NCBI RefSeq assembly: GCF_009827595.1
Contig: NZ_WTYT01000006.1
Location: 62,001 to 126,000, forward strand
Direction: 5' to 3'
Origin: Altericroceibacterium endophyticum
Lineage (GTDB): Bacteria > Pseudomonadota > Alphaproteobacteria > Sphingomonadales > Sphingomonadaceae
DNA: 64,000 bases
Positions 43,383 to 52,425 of this stretch are shown one piece after another. The first letter of the stretch is position 1; each line of letters opens with the position of its first letter. The position numbers and the translations under genes are program-made. The notes under the pieces are model-generated. The model did not search any database, was not told the DNA's origin, and saw only the letters and a list, made by a program, of their open reading frames with translations.

Positions 43383-44726
43383 ATGATGGCCAAGCGGATC
43401 TGGAAATTCGGGCGTGTTGCCATGCTAGCCGGCCTGTGCGCCAGCGCAGCGCAGGCGCAGCAACAGGGCGGTAATGACAGCAATATCCTGAACCTGCCCG
43501 AAAATATTCAAATGCTGGGGGACTCCAACCCCAATGTCCGCCGCGCAACCGCCGTGGTGAATGGCGCGGTCCTGACCGGCACCGATGTGGAACAGCGTCT
43601 GGCCCTGATTCTGGCCGCCAATGAACAGCAGATATCACCCGAGGAACAGCAACGCCTGCGGCGGCAGGTGCTGCGCAACCTGATTGATGAAACCCTCCAG
43701 ATTCAAGAAGCCAATGCTCTTGAAATGGAAGTGACCGATGCGGAAGTGGACCAGACGTATAACCGCCTGGCGACGCAGCGCTTTAACCGCACGATCGATG
43801 AGATGAAGACCTATCTCACCTCCATCGGCTCCTCCCCCGCATCGCTGAAGCGGCAAATCAAGGGCGAGCTTTCATGGAACCGTCTGCTGCAGCGCAATGT
43901 CCAGCCTTTCGTCAATGTGTCGACAGAGGAAGTGCGCGATCTGTATGATCGTCTGGAGGCGTCACGCGGGACAGCGGAATATCGCCTTGGCGAAATCTAT
44001 CTGGCCGCGACACCTGCCAACCGCGCACAGGTGCAAGCCAATGCGAAACAGATCGTCGAACAGCTTCAAAAAGGCGGCAGCTTCGTTGGCTATGCTCGGC
44101 AATATTCCGAAGCATCCACGGCGGCGGTCGGCGGTGATCTGGGCTGGATCCGTCTGGCTCAGTTGCAAAACTCCACGCTGGAGAATGTCGCGCGTGAAAT
44201 GTCGCCTGGCCAGCTTGTCGGGCCGATCGAAATCCCCGGCGGTTATTCCATTCTTTACATGATCGACAAACGACAGGTCGGCATGGCCGATCCGCGTGAT
44301 GCCTTGCTCAGCCTGAAACAGATTTCCATGGATTTTCCGGCCGGTACATCGCAGGCCAAGGCCAAGCAGCAGGTCGACATGTTCACCAAAGCCGTTCAGA
44401 AAATGAAAGGCTGCGGCACGGCCGATGCAGAGGCTGCGAAAATTGGTGCCACGGTGGTGAATAATGATCAGATTGCCGTGCGCAGTCTGCCAGAGGCATT
44501 GCAGGCCCCCTTGCTGGAACTCAGCGTTGGTCAGGCCACGCCGCCCTTCGGATCGCTGGAAGAGGGTATCCGGGTTCTCATGCTGTGCGGCCGCGATGAT
44601 CCCGCCGTGGAGGCTGGCCCAAATTACGATCAGCTGATGGCTCAGATCGAGGATGAACGCGTCAATAAGCGCGCTCAGCGTTACTTGCGCGATCTTCGCC
44701 GTGATGCCGTGATCGAATATAACTGA
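43383..44726 (+). CDS. surA: Periplasmic chaperone / peptidyl-prolyl isomerase SurA
   Basis: 447 residues, with two adjacent ATGs (43383 and 43386) after AGGTAG. The signal peptide ends SAAQAQQQ. The N-terminal SurA domain (VNGAVLTGTDVEQRLALI, MEVTDAEVDQTYNRLATQRF) is followed by a well-kept parvulin domain (EIYLAATPANR...GGSFVGYARQYSEAST...GGDLGWI) and a more degenerate second one (LPEALQAPLLELSVGQATPPFGS). It escorts unfolded outer-membrane proteins, including LptD, across the periplasm. It lies between lptD and pdxA as in many proteobacteria. Confidence 0.95.
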   Translation: MMAKRIWKFGRVAMLAGLCASAAQAQQQGGNDSNILNLPENIQMLGDSNPNVRRATAVVNGAVLTGTDVEQRLALILAANEQQISPEEQQRLRRQVLRNLIDETLQIQEANALEMEVTDAEVDQTYNRLATQRFNRTIDEMKTYLTSIGSSPASLKRQIKGELSWNRLLQRNVQPFVNVSTEEVRDLYDRLEASRGTAEYRLGEIYLAATPANRAQVQANAKQIVEQLQKGGSFVGYARQYSEASTAAVGGDLGWIRLAQLQNSTLENVAREMSPGQLVGPIEIPGGYSILYMIDKRQVGMADPRDALLSLKQISMDFPAGTSQAKAKQQVDMFTKAVQKMKGCGTADAEAAKIGATVVNNDQIAVRSLPEALQAPLLELSVGQATPPFGSLEEGIRVLMLCGRDDPAVEAGPNYDQLMAQIEDERVNKRAQRYLRDLRRDAVIEYN

Positions 44727-44745
44727 GACCGACGGGCGCATTCGG

Positions 44746-45777
44746 GTGGCGGACACATCCTTTCCCCCGCTGGCGCTATCGCTGGGTGATCCGGCGGGAA
44801 TCGGCCCTGAACTGATTGCGGCGGCCTGGGCCGCGCGATCGGCAGAAGGGCTACCTCCCTTCTTTGCCGTGGGCGGCGCCGAATTGCTGATGGCCGCCGC
44901 CCGCAGCCGCGGGCTGGATATTCCGATTGCCGAGATTGACGATCCGGCGGAGGCCGCCGCCGCTTTCCCCCACGCTCTGCCGGTATTGAAGGGACCAGAT
45001 GGCCTCTATCGCCCGGGAGAGCCCGATGCCGAAGGCGCGCGGCTGGCACTGTGGTCCTTGGACCAAGCGGCGCAGCTGGCAGTGGCCGGACAGGCCGCTG
45101 GAGTGGTCACGGGGCCGATTGCCAAGTCGCTGCTGGCTGAAATAGGGTTCAGCTTTCCCGGCCAGACCGAATTCGTTGCGCATAAAAGCGGCGTTGCTGC
45201 GGCAGATGCGGTGATGATGCTGGCAGGCCCGACTTTAAGAACCGTGCCGATGACCGTGCATTGCGCGCTGCGTGATGTGCCGGAACTTCTGACTATTGAT
45301 CTGATCTGCGCCCGCACCCGCATCACGGCGAAAGCTCTGCAGCAGGATTTCGGACTGGACGCGCCGCGCATCGCCATTGCCGCGCTCAATCCCCATGCTG
45401 GCGAAAATGGCCGCATGGGTGATGAGGAACAGCGCATCATTGGCCCGGCCATTGCGCAGTTGCGCAGCGAAGGTATCGACGCGACCGGGCCGCATCCGGC
45501 GGATTCGCTCTTCGCCCCACGCGCCCGCACCACCTATGATGTCGCCATCGCAATGTATCATGATCAGGCACTGGTCCCGCTGAAAGCGCTGGATTTCGAC
45601 AAGGGCGTGAATATGACGCTTGGCCTGCCCATCATCCGCACATCCCCGGACCACGGCACCGCCTTTGCTATTGCCGGAAAGGGCGAAGCCGATCCGGGCG
45701 CAACCATCGCCGCCATCCGCATGGCGGGCGAAGCAGCTGCGCGCCGGATTTCGGCCAAACAGGCAGCCAGCGTATGA
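44746..45777 (+). CDS. pdxA: 4-hydroxythreonine-4-phosphate dehydrogenase
   Basis: 343 residues, starting at a GTG (44746) 19 bp after surA. LALSLGDPAGIGPELI is the family start. Metal-binding His residues are in VPMTVHCALRDVP, HPADSLF and MYHDQALVPLKALDFDKG, with GLPIIRTSPDHGTAFAIAGKG near the end. It oxidises 4-phosphohydroxy-L-threonine on the route to pyridoxal phosphate. Its stop overlaps the rsmA start by 4 bp. Confidence 0.97.
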   Translation: MADTSFPPLALSLGDPAGIGPELIAAAWAARSAEGLPPFFAVGGAELLMAAARSRGLDIPIAEIDDPAEAAAAFPHALPVLKGPDGLYRPGEPDAEGARLALWSLDQAAQLAVAGQAAGVVTGPIAKSLLAEIGFSFPGQTEFVAHKSGVAAADAVMMLAGPTLRTVPMTVHCALRDVPELLTIDLICARTRITAKALQQDFGLDAPRIAIAALNPHAGENGRMGDEEQRIIGPAIAQLRSEGIDATGPHPADSLFAPRARTTYDVAIAMYHDQALVPLKALDFDKGVNMTLGLPIIRTSPDHGTAFAIAGKGEADPGATIAAIRMAGEAAARRISAKQAASV

Positions 45778-46589
45778 GCCTCCCTCCTTTACGCGAAGTG
45801 ATCGCCGCCCACGGGCTGAGCGCATCCAAGGCTCTGGGGCAGAATTTCCTGTTCGACGAGCACTTGCTGGACCGGATTGCCGCCATCCCCGGCGATCTGA
45901 CCGGACGCAATGTTCTGGAGGTCGGCCCCGGCCCCGGCGGGCTGACGCGCGCACTGCTGCGCGCCGGGGCGCAAGTGACCGCCATTGAACGCGATGCCCG
46001 CTGCCTGCCCGTTCTGGCCGATCTGAGCGACGCATTCCCTGGCCAGCTGCGCGTGATTGAAGGTGACGCGCTGAAAATCCGTGGCGATGATCTGTTTGAT
46101 CAGCCTTATGCCGTGGTTGCCAATCTGCCCTATAATGTCGGCACAGCCCTATTCACTCAATGGCTTTCCGGTCAGGCATGGCCGCCGCGCTGGACATCGC
46201 TGACGCTGATGTTTCAGCAGGAAGTGGCACAGCGCATTGTCGCACAGCCGGGCGGTAGCACATTTGGCCGGCTGGCCGTGCTGGCGCAGTGGCGCAGCTC
46301 CGCCAGACTGGCGATGAAGGTGCATCGCAGCGCCTTCACCCCGCCGCCGAAGGTGATGAGCGCCATGGTCCATGTAGAACCGGCCACCATGCCCGAAGGG
46401 GTTTCGGCCCGGATGCTGGAACGTGTGACAGAGGCCGCCTTCGGGCAGCGCCGCAAGATGCTTCGCCAGAGCCTGAAAGCCCTGCCCGGCGCTGTCGAGG
46501 CCCTGCCCGCTCTCGACATTGATCCTCAGCGACGCGCAGAAACGCTCAGCATTGATGAATTCGTCGCGCTTGCCCGAAGCCTGTCCTGA
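45774..46589 (+). CDS. rsmA: 16S rRNA (adenine-1518/1519-N6) dimethyltransferase
   Basis: 271 residues. KALGQNFLFDEHLLDRIA, the SAM-binding VLEVGPGPGGLTRALL and the catalytic VANLPYNVGTALFTQWL (NLPY motif) are diagnostic of RsmA/KsgA. It dimethylates two adenines near the 3' end of 16S rRNA during 30S maturation. It overlaps pdxA by 4 bp, the usual arrangement. Confidence 0.97.
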   Translation: MSLPPLREVIAAHGLSASKALGQNFLFDEHLLDRIAAIPGDLTGRNVLEVGPGPGGLTRALLRAGAQVTAIERDARCLPVLADLSDAFPGQLRVIEGDALKIRGDDLFDQPYAVVANLPYNVGTALFTQWLSGQAWPPRWTSLTLMFQQEVAQRIVAQPGGSTFGRLAVLAQWRSSARLAMKVHRSAFTPPPKVMSAMVHVEPATMPEGVSARMLERVTEAAFGQRRKMLRQSLKALPGAVEALPALDIDPQRRAETLSIDEFVALARSLS

Positions 46590-46688
46590 TCGCGCGCTGC
46601 GTTTCTGCCGGGCTATCTCCCTGTTCCCGGCCCCATTTCGCAAAAGCAGGCTTGGAGCCGGAGCGCAGCCGGGCTAGACTCGTTGCGG

Positions 46689-47900
46689 ATGAAACAGCTT
46701 ACCGATGAAGAACGCGCCCTGATCACCGAAATCGACCAGCAGGGCATGCTGGCCGCAGTGGAATTATGGGCTGATATCAACAGTGGCACCGGCCATCTGC
46801 CGGGGCTTGCCCGCATGGCTGAGGAATTGAGCACGGCATTTTCCGCCTTGCCGGGGGAAGTCTCTCTGATCGATCCTGCCCCCGTCACCACCATCGCCGC
46901 TGATGGTCAGGAAGTGCCGCGCGAGAATGGGCAGCATCTGGTATGCCGCGTGCGACCCGATGCGCCGCGCCGCTTTTTGCTGACTGGCCATATGGATACG
47001 GTCTATCCGCCCGATCACCCCTTTCAATCGATCACCTGGCTGGATGATGACACCATCAACGGCCCCGGTACGGCAGATATGAAAGGTGGCATCGCCGTCA
47101 TCCTCGAAGCCCTCAAAGCCTTCGAGCGTAGCCCCCACGCGGCCGAGATCGGTTATGACGTGATGATCAATTCGGATGAGGAAACCGGGTCGCTTTCCTC
47201 CTCTGCGCTGATCCACGAACTGGCACAGGGCAAATATGCCGCACTGACCTATGAACCATCCGCCAGACCGGAAGGCACGCTGGCCCATGCCCGCGGCGGC
47301 AGCGGCAATTACGCGGTCACCGTTACAGGCCAATCCGCACATGCCGGACGCAATCCGCAGGATGGGCGCAATGCCATTGTCGCGGCAGCCGACCTCGCCG
47401 TGCGGCTGAAGGCGGCACAGCACGCCTCAATCAGCATCAACCCTGCCAAGATCGATGGCGGCGGCGCCAATAATGTCGTGCCCGATCACGCGGTTTTACG
47501 CTTCAACATCCGCCCCAAGACAACCGCCGCAGCGGAGCAATTTGAAAAGACACTAGCGCAGCTGATCACCGCGATAGAGACCGAACATGACGTGTCCCTG
47601 TCGCTCCATGGCGGGATCAGCCGCCCGCCCAAGCCCGTGGATGCACAGGCGGAAAAGCTCTTCGCACTGGTGCGTGATGTCGGCGCCGCGCTGGGACAAA
47701 ATATCGACTGGCAGGATACGGGCGGCGTGTGCGACGGCAATAATGTCGCCGCCTGCGGTGTGCCCGTGATCGATACAATGGGCGTGCGCGGCGGCAAGAT
47801 CCACTCGCCGCAGGAATTCATGATCGTTCCCTCGCTTTCCGAACGTGCGGCCCTGTCCGCAATCACTCTTCATCGTCTGGCTTCAGGAGCCCTTGCATGA
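46689..47900 (+). CDS. M20-family metallohydrolase (carboxypeptidase G2-like) in the ast operon
   Basis: 403 residues from the ATG at 46689; a TTG two codons earlier is possible and no strong Shine-Dalgarno is visible. Metal ligands are in LLTGHMDTVYPPDHPF, GPGTADMKGG, INSDEETGS and the C-terminal GGVCDGNNVA/HSPQEF regions. The dimerisation lid is in AHARGGSGNYAVTVTGQSAHAGRNP. The fold is M20A (CPG2/ArgE-like). Its stop overlaps the astA start by 4 bp, which points to amide-bond cleavage on an N-acyl amino acid of arginine catabolism. Whether it replaces AstE is inference. Confidence 0.88.
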   Translation: MKQLTDEERALITEIDQQGMLAAVELWADINSGTGHLPGLARMAEELSTAFSALPGEVSLIDPAPVTTIAADGQEVPRENGQHLVCRVRPDAPRRFLLTGHMDTVYPPDHPFQSITWLDDDTINGPGTADMKGGIAVILEALKAFERSPHAAEIGYDVMINSDEETGSLSSSALIHELAQGKYAALTYEPSARPEGTLAHARGGSGNYAVTVTGQSAHAGRNPQDGRNAIVAAADLAVRLKAAQHASISINPAKIDGGGANNVVPDHAVLRFNIRPKTTAAAEQFEKTLAQLITAIETEHDVSLSLHGGISRPPKPVDAQAEKLFALVRDVGAALGQNIDWQDTGGVCDGNNVAACGVPVIDTMGVRGGKIHSPQEFMIVPSLSERAALSAITLHRLASGALA

Positions 47901-48913
47901 GCTTCATTATCCGCGCCGCCACGCGCGACGATCTGCAACATCTGTATGAAATGGCAAAACTGACTGGCGGCGGTTTTACCAATCTGCCGCCCGATCGCCC
48001 TTCCCTGACGGCCAAGCTGGACCTTTCGACCAAGGCTTTTGAGCGCACGGATGATACGCTGGAAGATGAGACCTTTGTTCTGATTCTGGAGAATACCGAA
48101 ACCGGGGAAGTGCGCGGCACATCACAGCTATTCACCCAGGTGGGCCAGAAATGGCCGTTTTACTCCTATCGGATCACCTCGCTGACCCAGCATTCGAAGG
48201 AACTGAACCGCACGATGCGCGCGGATATGCTCAGCCTCGTCAATGATCTGGAAGGGTCGAGCGAAGTGGGCGGCCTGTTTCTCCACCCCTCCGAACGGGC
48301 AGGCGGGCTTGGCCTGTTGCTGGCACGCAGCCGCTATTTGTTCATCGCCGCGCATCGCCCGCGCTTTGGCGACCAAATTCTGGCGGAACTGCGCGGGATT
48401 ATTGATGAAAAGGGCGGTTCCCCCTTCTGGGATGCCATTGGCGGGCGCTTTTTCGGGATGAGTTTTCAGGAAGCCGACGAATTCAATGCCATTCATGGCA
48501 ATCAGTTCATTGCCGATCTGATGCCCAAGCATCCCGTCTATATCTCCATGCTGGAGGATGGCGCGCGCAAGGTGATCGGCCTGCCGCACCCCAATGGCCG
48601 CGCGGCGATGCGGATGCTGGAGAATGAAGGCTTCGCCTATCATCAATATGTCGACATTTTCGACGGCGGCCCGAGCATGACCGCCCGAACCGATCAGGTC
48701 AGATCCATCCGCGATGCGGTGGAGATGTCGCTGGACGGCCTTCTGGATGAAGGCACGGGCGAGAAAGCCCTGATCGCCACGGGTCATCTGGCCTCTTTCC
48801 GCTGCTGCTATGGCAATCGGATGCTGGAAGATGACAGCATCCGCGTCGACCCCATGACCGCCAAAGCGCTGAATATCACCGATGGTGACATGGTATGGAG
48901 CATCGCGCGATGA
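47897..48913 (+). CDS. astA: Arginine N-succinyltransferase
   Basis: 338 residues. The GNAT-type start FIIRAATRDDLQHLYEMAKLTGGGFTNLP and the later GLFLHPSERAGGLGLLLARSRYLFIA, ELRGIIDEKGGSPFWDAIGGRFF and QFIADLMPKHPVY match AstA. It transfers succinyl from succinyl-CoA to L-arginine, the first step of the AST pathway that feeds nitrogen and glutamate. It is coupled by 4-bp overlaps to the M20 gene and to astB. Confidence 0.95.
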   Translation: MSFIIRAATRDDLQHLYEMAKLTGGGFTNLPPDRPSLTAKLDLSTKAFERTDDTLEDETFVLILENTETGEVRGTSQLFTQVGQKWPFYSYRITSLTQHSKELNRTMRADMLSLVNDLEGSSEVGGLFLHPSERAGGLGLLLARSRYLFIAAHRPRFGDQILAELRGIIDEKGGSPFWDAIGGRFFGMSFQEADEFNAIHGNQFIADLMPKHPVYISMLEDGARKVIGLPHPNGRAAMRMLENEGFAYHQYVDIFDGGPSMTARTDQVRSIRDAVEMSLDGLLDEGTGEKALIATGHLASFRCCYGNRMLEDDSIRVDPMTAKALNITDGDMVWSIAR

Positions 48914-50160
48914 GCCTTGTGGAAGTGAATTTCGATGGCCTGATCGGTCCGTCACATAATTATGCCGGTCTCAGCCTCGGCAATCTGGCCGCCACGCGCC
49001 ATGCGGGTGACACCGCCCATCCGCGCGCTGCAGCGCTGCAGGGGCTGGAGAAAATGCGCGGCAATATGGAGCGCGGATTGGTGCAGGGGTTCTTCCTGCC
49101 CTTGCCGCGTCCCAATCGCGCCTATCTCGATGCCCTGTCAGCGGATGCGAGTACGGATCGCGGATTGATTGCCGGGGCATGGTCCGCCTCTTCTATGTGG
49201 ACGGCCAATGCGGCAACTGTATCCCCCGCGCCCGACACGACCGATGGGCGGTGCCATTTATCGGTCGCGAATCTCGTCACGATGCCGCACCGCGCGCATG
49301 AATGGCCCGATACGTTGCGCCAGTTGCGACTGGCTTTTGCCGATCAGGACCACTTCGCCGTCCATGGGCCGGTTCCGCCCTCCTTCGGGGATGAAGGCGC
49401 GGCCAATCACATGCGGCTATGTTCCAGACACGGCGCGAGCGGGGTGGAAATCTTCGTCTATGGCCGGAGCGGCGGCCCCTTCCCCGCGCGGCAACATGAA
49501 CAGGCCAGCCGGATCATCGCCCGCCGCCACGGTTTGAGCGCCGAGCGCGCTGTATTTATCGAACAGAACCCGGATGCCATTGCCGCCGGTGCCTTTCATA
49601 ATGACGTGGTAGCCGTGGCCAATGAACAGGTGCTGTTCTGCCATGAGCAGGCCTTTGCCCAGCCACAGGCTGCCTATGATGAAATCCGTCAGGCGTTTCC
49701 CGAGCTGGAACTGGTGGAAGTCCCCGCCAGCGCCGTCTCGCTTGCGGAGGCGATCAAGTCCTATCTCTTCAATGCGCAATTGCTGAGTCTACCCGGCGGA
49801 GAAATGGCTTTGGTCATCCCGACCGAGGCCTGGGACAGTGCACCGGTCCGAGGATGGCTTGAAGCCATGCTGGCCGGCAATGGCCCCATTCGTCAGGTGA
49901 TCCCGGTGGATGTGAGGCAAAGCATGGCCAATGGCGGCGGACCTGCATGTCTGCGGCTGAGGGTCGTAGCCGATCCCGCGACCATTGATCCGCGCTTCCT
50001 TCTCACGTCCGAAAAGGCGGATGCGATGGCAGAAATCATCGCGACAAGCTGGCCCGAGGCGCTTGCCCCGGCAGCGATTGGCGATAAGGAGATTGCCGCA
50101 CAGATCGAACAAGCCAGATCATCCCTGATTGATACAGTCGGCCTAACGGAATTGGCATAA
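48910..50160 (+). CDS. astB: N-succinylarginine dihydrolase
   Basis: 416 residues from the ATG at 48910, overlapping the astA stop by 4 bp. FDGLIGPSHNYAGLSLGNLA is the family start. The catalytic Cys is in GGGPACLRLRV near residue 348; the His and Glu partners are in the FHNDVVAVANEQV and SFGDEGAANHMR regions. It removes two ammonia molecules from succinylarginine to give succinylornithine. astC, astD and astE are not in the window. Confidence 0.95.
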   Translation: MSLVEVNFDGLIGPSHNYAGLSLGNLAATRHAGDTAHPRAAALQGLEKMRGNMERGLVQGFFLPLPRPNRAYLDALSADASTDRGLIAGAWSASSMWTANAATVSPAPDTTDGRCHLSVANLVTMPHRAHEWPDTLRQLRLAFADQDHFAVHGPVPPSFGDEGAANHMRLCSRHGASGVEIFVYGRSGGPFPARQHEQASRIIARRHGLSAERAVFIEQNPDAIAAGAFHNDVVAVANEQVLFCHEQAFAQPQAAYDEIRQAFPELELVEVPASAVSLAEAIKSYLFNAQLLSLPGGEMALVIPTEAWDSAPVRGWLEAMLAGNGPIRQVIPVDVRQSMANGGGPACLRLRVVADPATIDPRFLLTSEKADAMAEIIATSWPEALAPAAIGDKEIAAQIEQARSSLIDTVGLTELA

Positions 50161-50267
50161 GCAACAAGCACGCTATAGTTACCGAACCGTTAACTTTTCG
50201 AATCATCGGAATTGCGTTGTTTGCCTCTGGGTAATCAACTGCCAGGCCCGCCAGATGAGGGAAACGC

Positions 50268-50501
50268 ATGGTTCGCAAACTGGGCCGCCTGTTCATCATC
50301 AAGACTCGCTGGGAAGCGATGATGATCATCTATGCGCTGGCCCTGGGTGCGGTTGAACGGGGTAGTCACTATTTGACTCAGTATCCCGGCTGGGGTGGCA
50401 AATTGCTGTTCCTCGCCTGCATGGGATCCGTCTTCATGGCCGGCGCCAAGATTTTCGACTGCCTCGGACATGAAAAGCGCGCGGAGACGGCGGACGAGTA
50501 A
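50268..50501 (+). CDS. Small two-helix membrane protein
   Basis: 77 residues. Two hydrophobic segments are visible (MMIIYALALGAVERG and GGKLLFLACMGSVFMAGAKI), with a basic N-terminus (MVRKLGRLFIIKTRWEA) and a charged tail. I recognise no named family. Alphaproteobacteria often have a protein of this size and style annotated as hypothetical. It starts 107 bp after astB and has its own upstream region. Confidence 0.7.
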   Translation: MVRKLGRLFIIKTRWEAMMIIYALALGAVERGSHYLTQYPGWGGKLLFLACMGSVFMAGAKIFDCLGHEKRAETADE

Positions 50502-50608
50502 CCCGCCGCCCGCGCCGGCAACCCGCATATTCCGCAGCCCCAAATTACTCTTCTGCCGCGCCATCACATGCGCTGGCAAAGCTCACGCGCATGTGTGTTT
50601 TAGCGGAT

Positions 50609-50766
50609 GTGAGTGACCGCAGTGCGGTGGCTCTTCCTCGATAGCGGGGAAAATGGGGCACGCCTGTTGCCAGGCTCACGCATATTTGTCTGGGGGTGAA
50701 TGACCGCGGTGCGATCGTCCTTCCTCATTAGCGAGGAAAGTGGGGTGATTCTGTTGCCAGGCTCAC
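50609..50766. repeat. Two 71-bp direct repeats with internal hairpins, next to the tmRNA gene
   Basis: Units at 50609-50679 and 50696-50766 are each 71 bp, start 87 bp apart and match at roughly 79% of positions. Both start GTGA and end CCAGGCTCAC, giving inverted ends. Each has a GCGG-type palindrome near the start and a CCTC...GAGG/GGGG hairpin in the middle, and the identical CTGTTGCCAGGCTCAC at the end. A decayed third end (AAGCTCACGCG, about 50578-50588) precedes them. The octamer CTGTTGCC recurs at 50789-50796 inside the tmRNA tail. Confidence 0.7.
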
Positions 50767-50769
50767 CCC

Positions 50770-51085
50770 GGGCCCCTGGTATCCCTTCTGTTGCCCGGTG
50801 GGTCCAACCGCGCTTTAGCTTTGTAAATTCAGTCCGTTAGGACGTCAAATTACGCAGCGATTGCGAGTGCTTCGTTATCGTTGGCACTTGTGTGTTTTGA
50901 GCCTTGAACGGGTTACTCAGCCCGGGCGAAAGCGATGTCTTTCAACACACGTCGATCCTGGTTCGGCCCCGTCAGGACACCCGGAAAACCGGGAATTCTG
51001 GTGGAGCCGCCGGGTACTGCCCCCGGGTCCGCTGTGCCTATTGCACACCACATTTTATCGCCATATCCGGCCTAAACCGGCTATC
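50770..51085 (-). ncRNA. ssrA: Circularly permuted two-piece tmRNA (alphaproteobacterial type)
   Basis: In minus-strand order the acceptor piece comes first. Its T-arm CCGGG/CCCGG has the non-canonical loop GGCAGTA and it ends CGGCTCCACCA (3' end at 50999). A removable loop of about 28 nt follows (50998-50971), then the coding piece begins GGGGCCG at 50970. Its 7 bases pair with CGGCTCC, with a G3-U70 pair, the alanine identity element. The tag reading frame at 50885-50850 encodes ANDNEALAIAA followed by TAA. This order (acceptor, then coding) is the permuted, two-piece form. The outer ends (about 51085 and 50770) are estimates. It rescues stalled ribosomes with SmpB. Confidence 0.95.
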
Positions 51086-51133
51086 CCCATATAGGGGTGC
51101 ATCCCGTGATTGTGAAGATGTTTGCAGCGATCT

Positions 51134-51610
51134 TCAGTCCTTTGGCGTATTTCCGCCCTCTTTCAGTTCATGCAGAATTTGCTTCAGCACGTCGAGTTGC
51201 GGGTCGGTCGGCACTTCATTGGAGGCCGAGCTGTCCTCTGTTTCCTTCTGCTTTTCCTGCATTTCATCCAGCACGCGGTTCACGGTTTTGACGAGCAGGA
51301 ACAGGACAAAGGCGATGATCAGGAAATCCAGCATCTGGGTCAGAAAATCGCCATAGCCAATCATCGTCGCGCCCGCTTCTTTCAGCTGCGCATAATTGGT
51401 CGGATCACCTGAATAATCAGCCGGCACATCACCCAGCAGGATAAACCAGTTGGAAAAATCGATATCGCCGAAAATCCACCCGATCAGCGGCATCAGAATG
51501 CTCTGCGTCAGCGACGTCACGATTTTGCCGAATGCGGCGCCAATCATCACACCCACGGCAAGGTCGAGCACATTGCCGCGTGCGATGAATTTCTTGAATT
51601 CCTGAAACAT
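51134..51610 (-). CDS. mscL: Large-conductance mechanosensitive channel
   Basis: 158 residues, slightly longer than the usual 136-145. The amphipathic N-helix and first transmembrane helix read FKKFIARGNVLDLAVGVMIG, with the constriction-lining AAFGKIVTSL. The periplasmic loop and TM2 (LDFLIIAFVLFLLVKTVNR) follow, and a charged C-terminal bundle ends the protein. It releases solutes during hypo-osmotic shock. It ends about 50 bp upstream of the tmRNA 5' end on the same strand. Confidence 0.97.
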   Translation of the reverse strand: MFQEFKKFIARGNVLDLAVGVMIGAAFGKIVTSLTQSILMPLIGWIFGDIDFSNWFILLGDVPADYSGDPTNYAQLKEAGATMIGYGDFLTQMLDFLIIAFVLFLLVKTVNRVLDEMQEKQKETEDSSASNEVPTDPQLDVLKQILHELKEGGNTPKD

Positions 51611-51777
51611 TCCTGATGCGTGCCTTCACCCTGCCGTAAAACAGCACTTTGCCACCCTTCCCGCCAAGCGCAAGTAGCAGCCGCAAATGGTTGAATGGTG
51701 GGATATGTGTGCTATTTTAATAACACACTTTGGAGATGCCCCTTGGCATCCGTCCTGACAGAAGGATTTCCGTAAAC

Positions 51778-52425
51778 ATGGCCCGATCACCTTTTGCCAC
51801 CTTTGCGCGCTATGCCGTCCTCGCGCTCGCCAGCCTGTCGCTGGCAGCCTGCGGGATCAATTCGGTCCCGACCGCACAGGAAGAAGCGAAGGCCCGCTGG
51901 GCCGATGTACAGAGCGCCTATCAGCGCCGGGCCGATCTGGTGCCCAATCTTGTGGCGACAGTGCAGGGTGCAGCGAAGTCCGAAACGCAGATCCTCACCA
52001 ATGTGACCAATGCCCGCGCCCGCGCAACATCCATCAATGTCACCACGGATGATCTGTCCGATCCCGCAGAATTTCAGCGTTTTCAGGACGCACAGAACCA
52101 GCTGACCCAGGCTCTGGGCCAGCTGCGTACAGTGGTGGAAAACTATCCCGAACTGCAAAGTCAGGCCCGCTTTGCCGATCTGATGACCCAGCTCGAGGGC
52201 AGCGAAAACCGGATCGACAATGCCCGCACGAAATATAACGAAGCCGTGCAAGACTATAATACTGAAATTCGTACATTCCCCTCAATCATCGGGGCCAAAC
52301 TGATCCATGGCGCAGAGCCGATGGAGCCTTTTGCTGCCGAAGCCGGGGCGCAGGTCGCGCCGGATGTGAATTTCGATTTCGGATCTGAAGCGGCGCCCGC
52401 GAATACCCCCGCAGCAGCCAATTGA
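51778..52425 (+). CDS. LemA-family lipoprotein
   Basis: 215 residues from the ATG at 51778 (GAAGGA upstream). The signal peptide ends in a lipobox (LSLAAC, Cys about 21). The long helical LemA core has AKARWADVQSAYQRRADLVPNLVATVQGAA, VENYPELQSQARFADLMTQLEGSENRI and YNEAVQDYNTEIRTFPSII. LemA proteins form membrane-attached helical assemblies of uncertain function. A TPM-domain partner follows with a 4-bp overlap, the usual pairing. Confidence 0.95.
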   Translation: MARSPFATFARYAVLALASLSLAACGINSVPTAQEEAKARWADVQSAYQRRADLVPNLVATVQGAAKSETQILTNVTNARARATSINVTTDDLSDPAEFQRFQDAQNQLTQALGQLRTVVENYPELQSQARFADLMTQLEGSENRIDNARTKYNEAVQDYNTEIRTFPSIIGAKLIHGAEPMEPFAAEAGAQVAPDVNFDFGSEAAPANTPAAAN

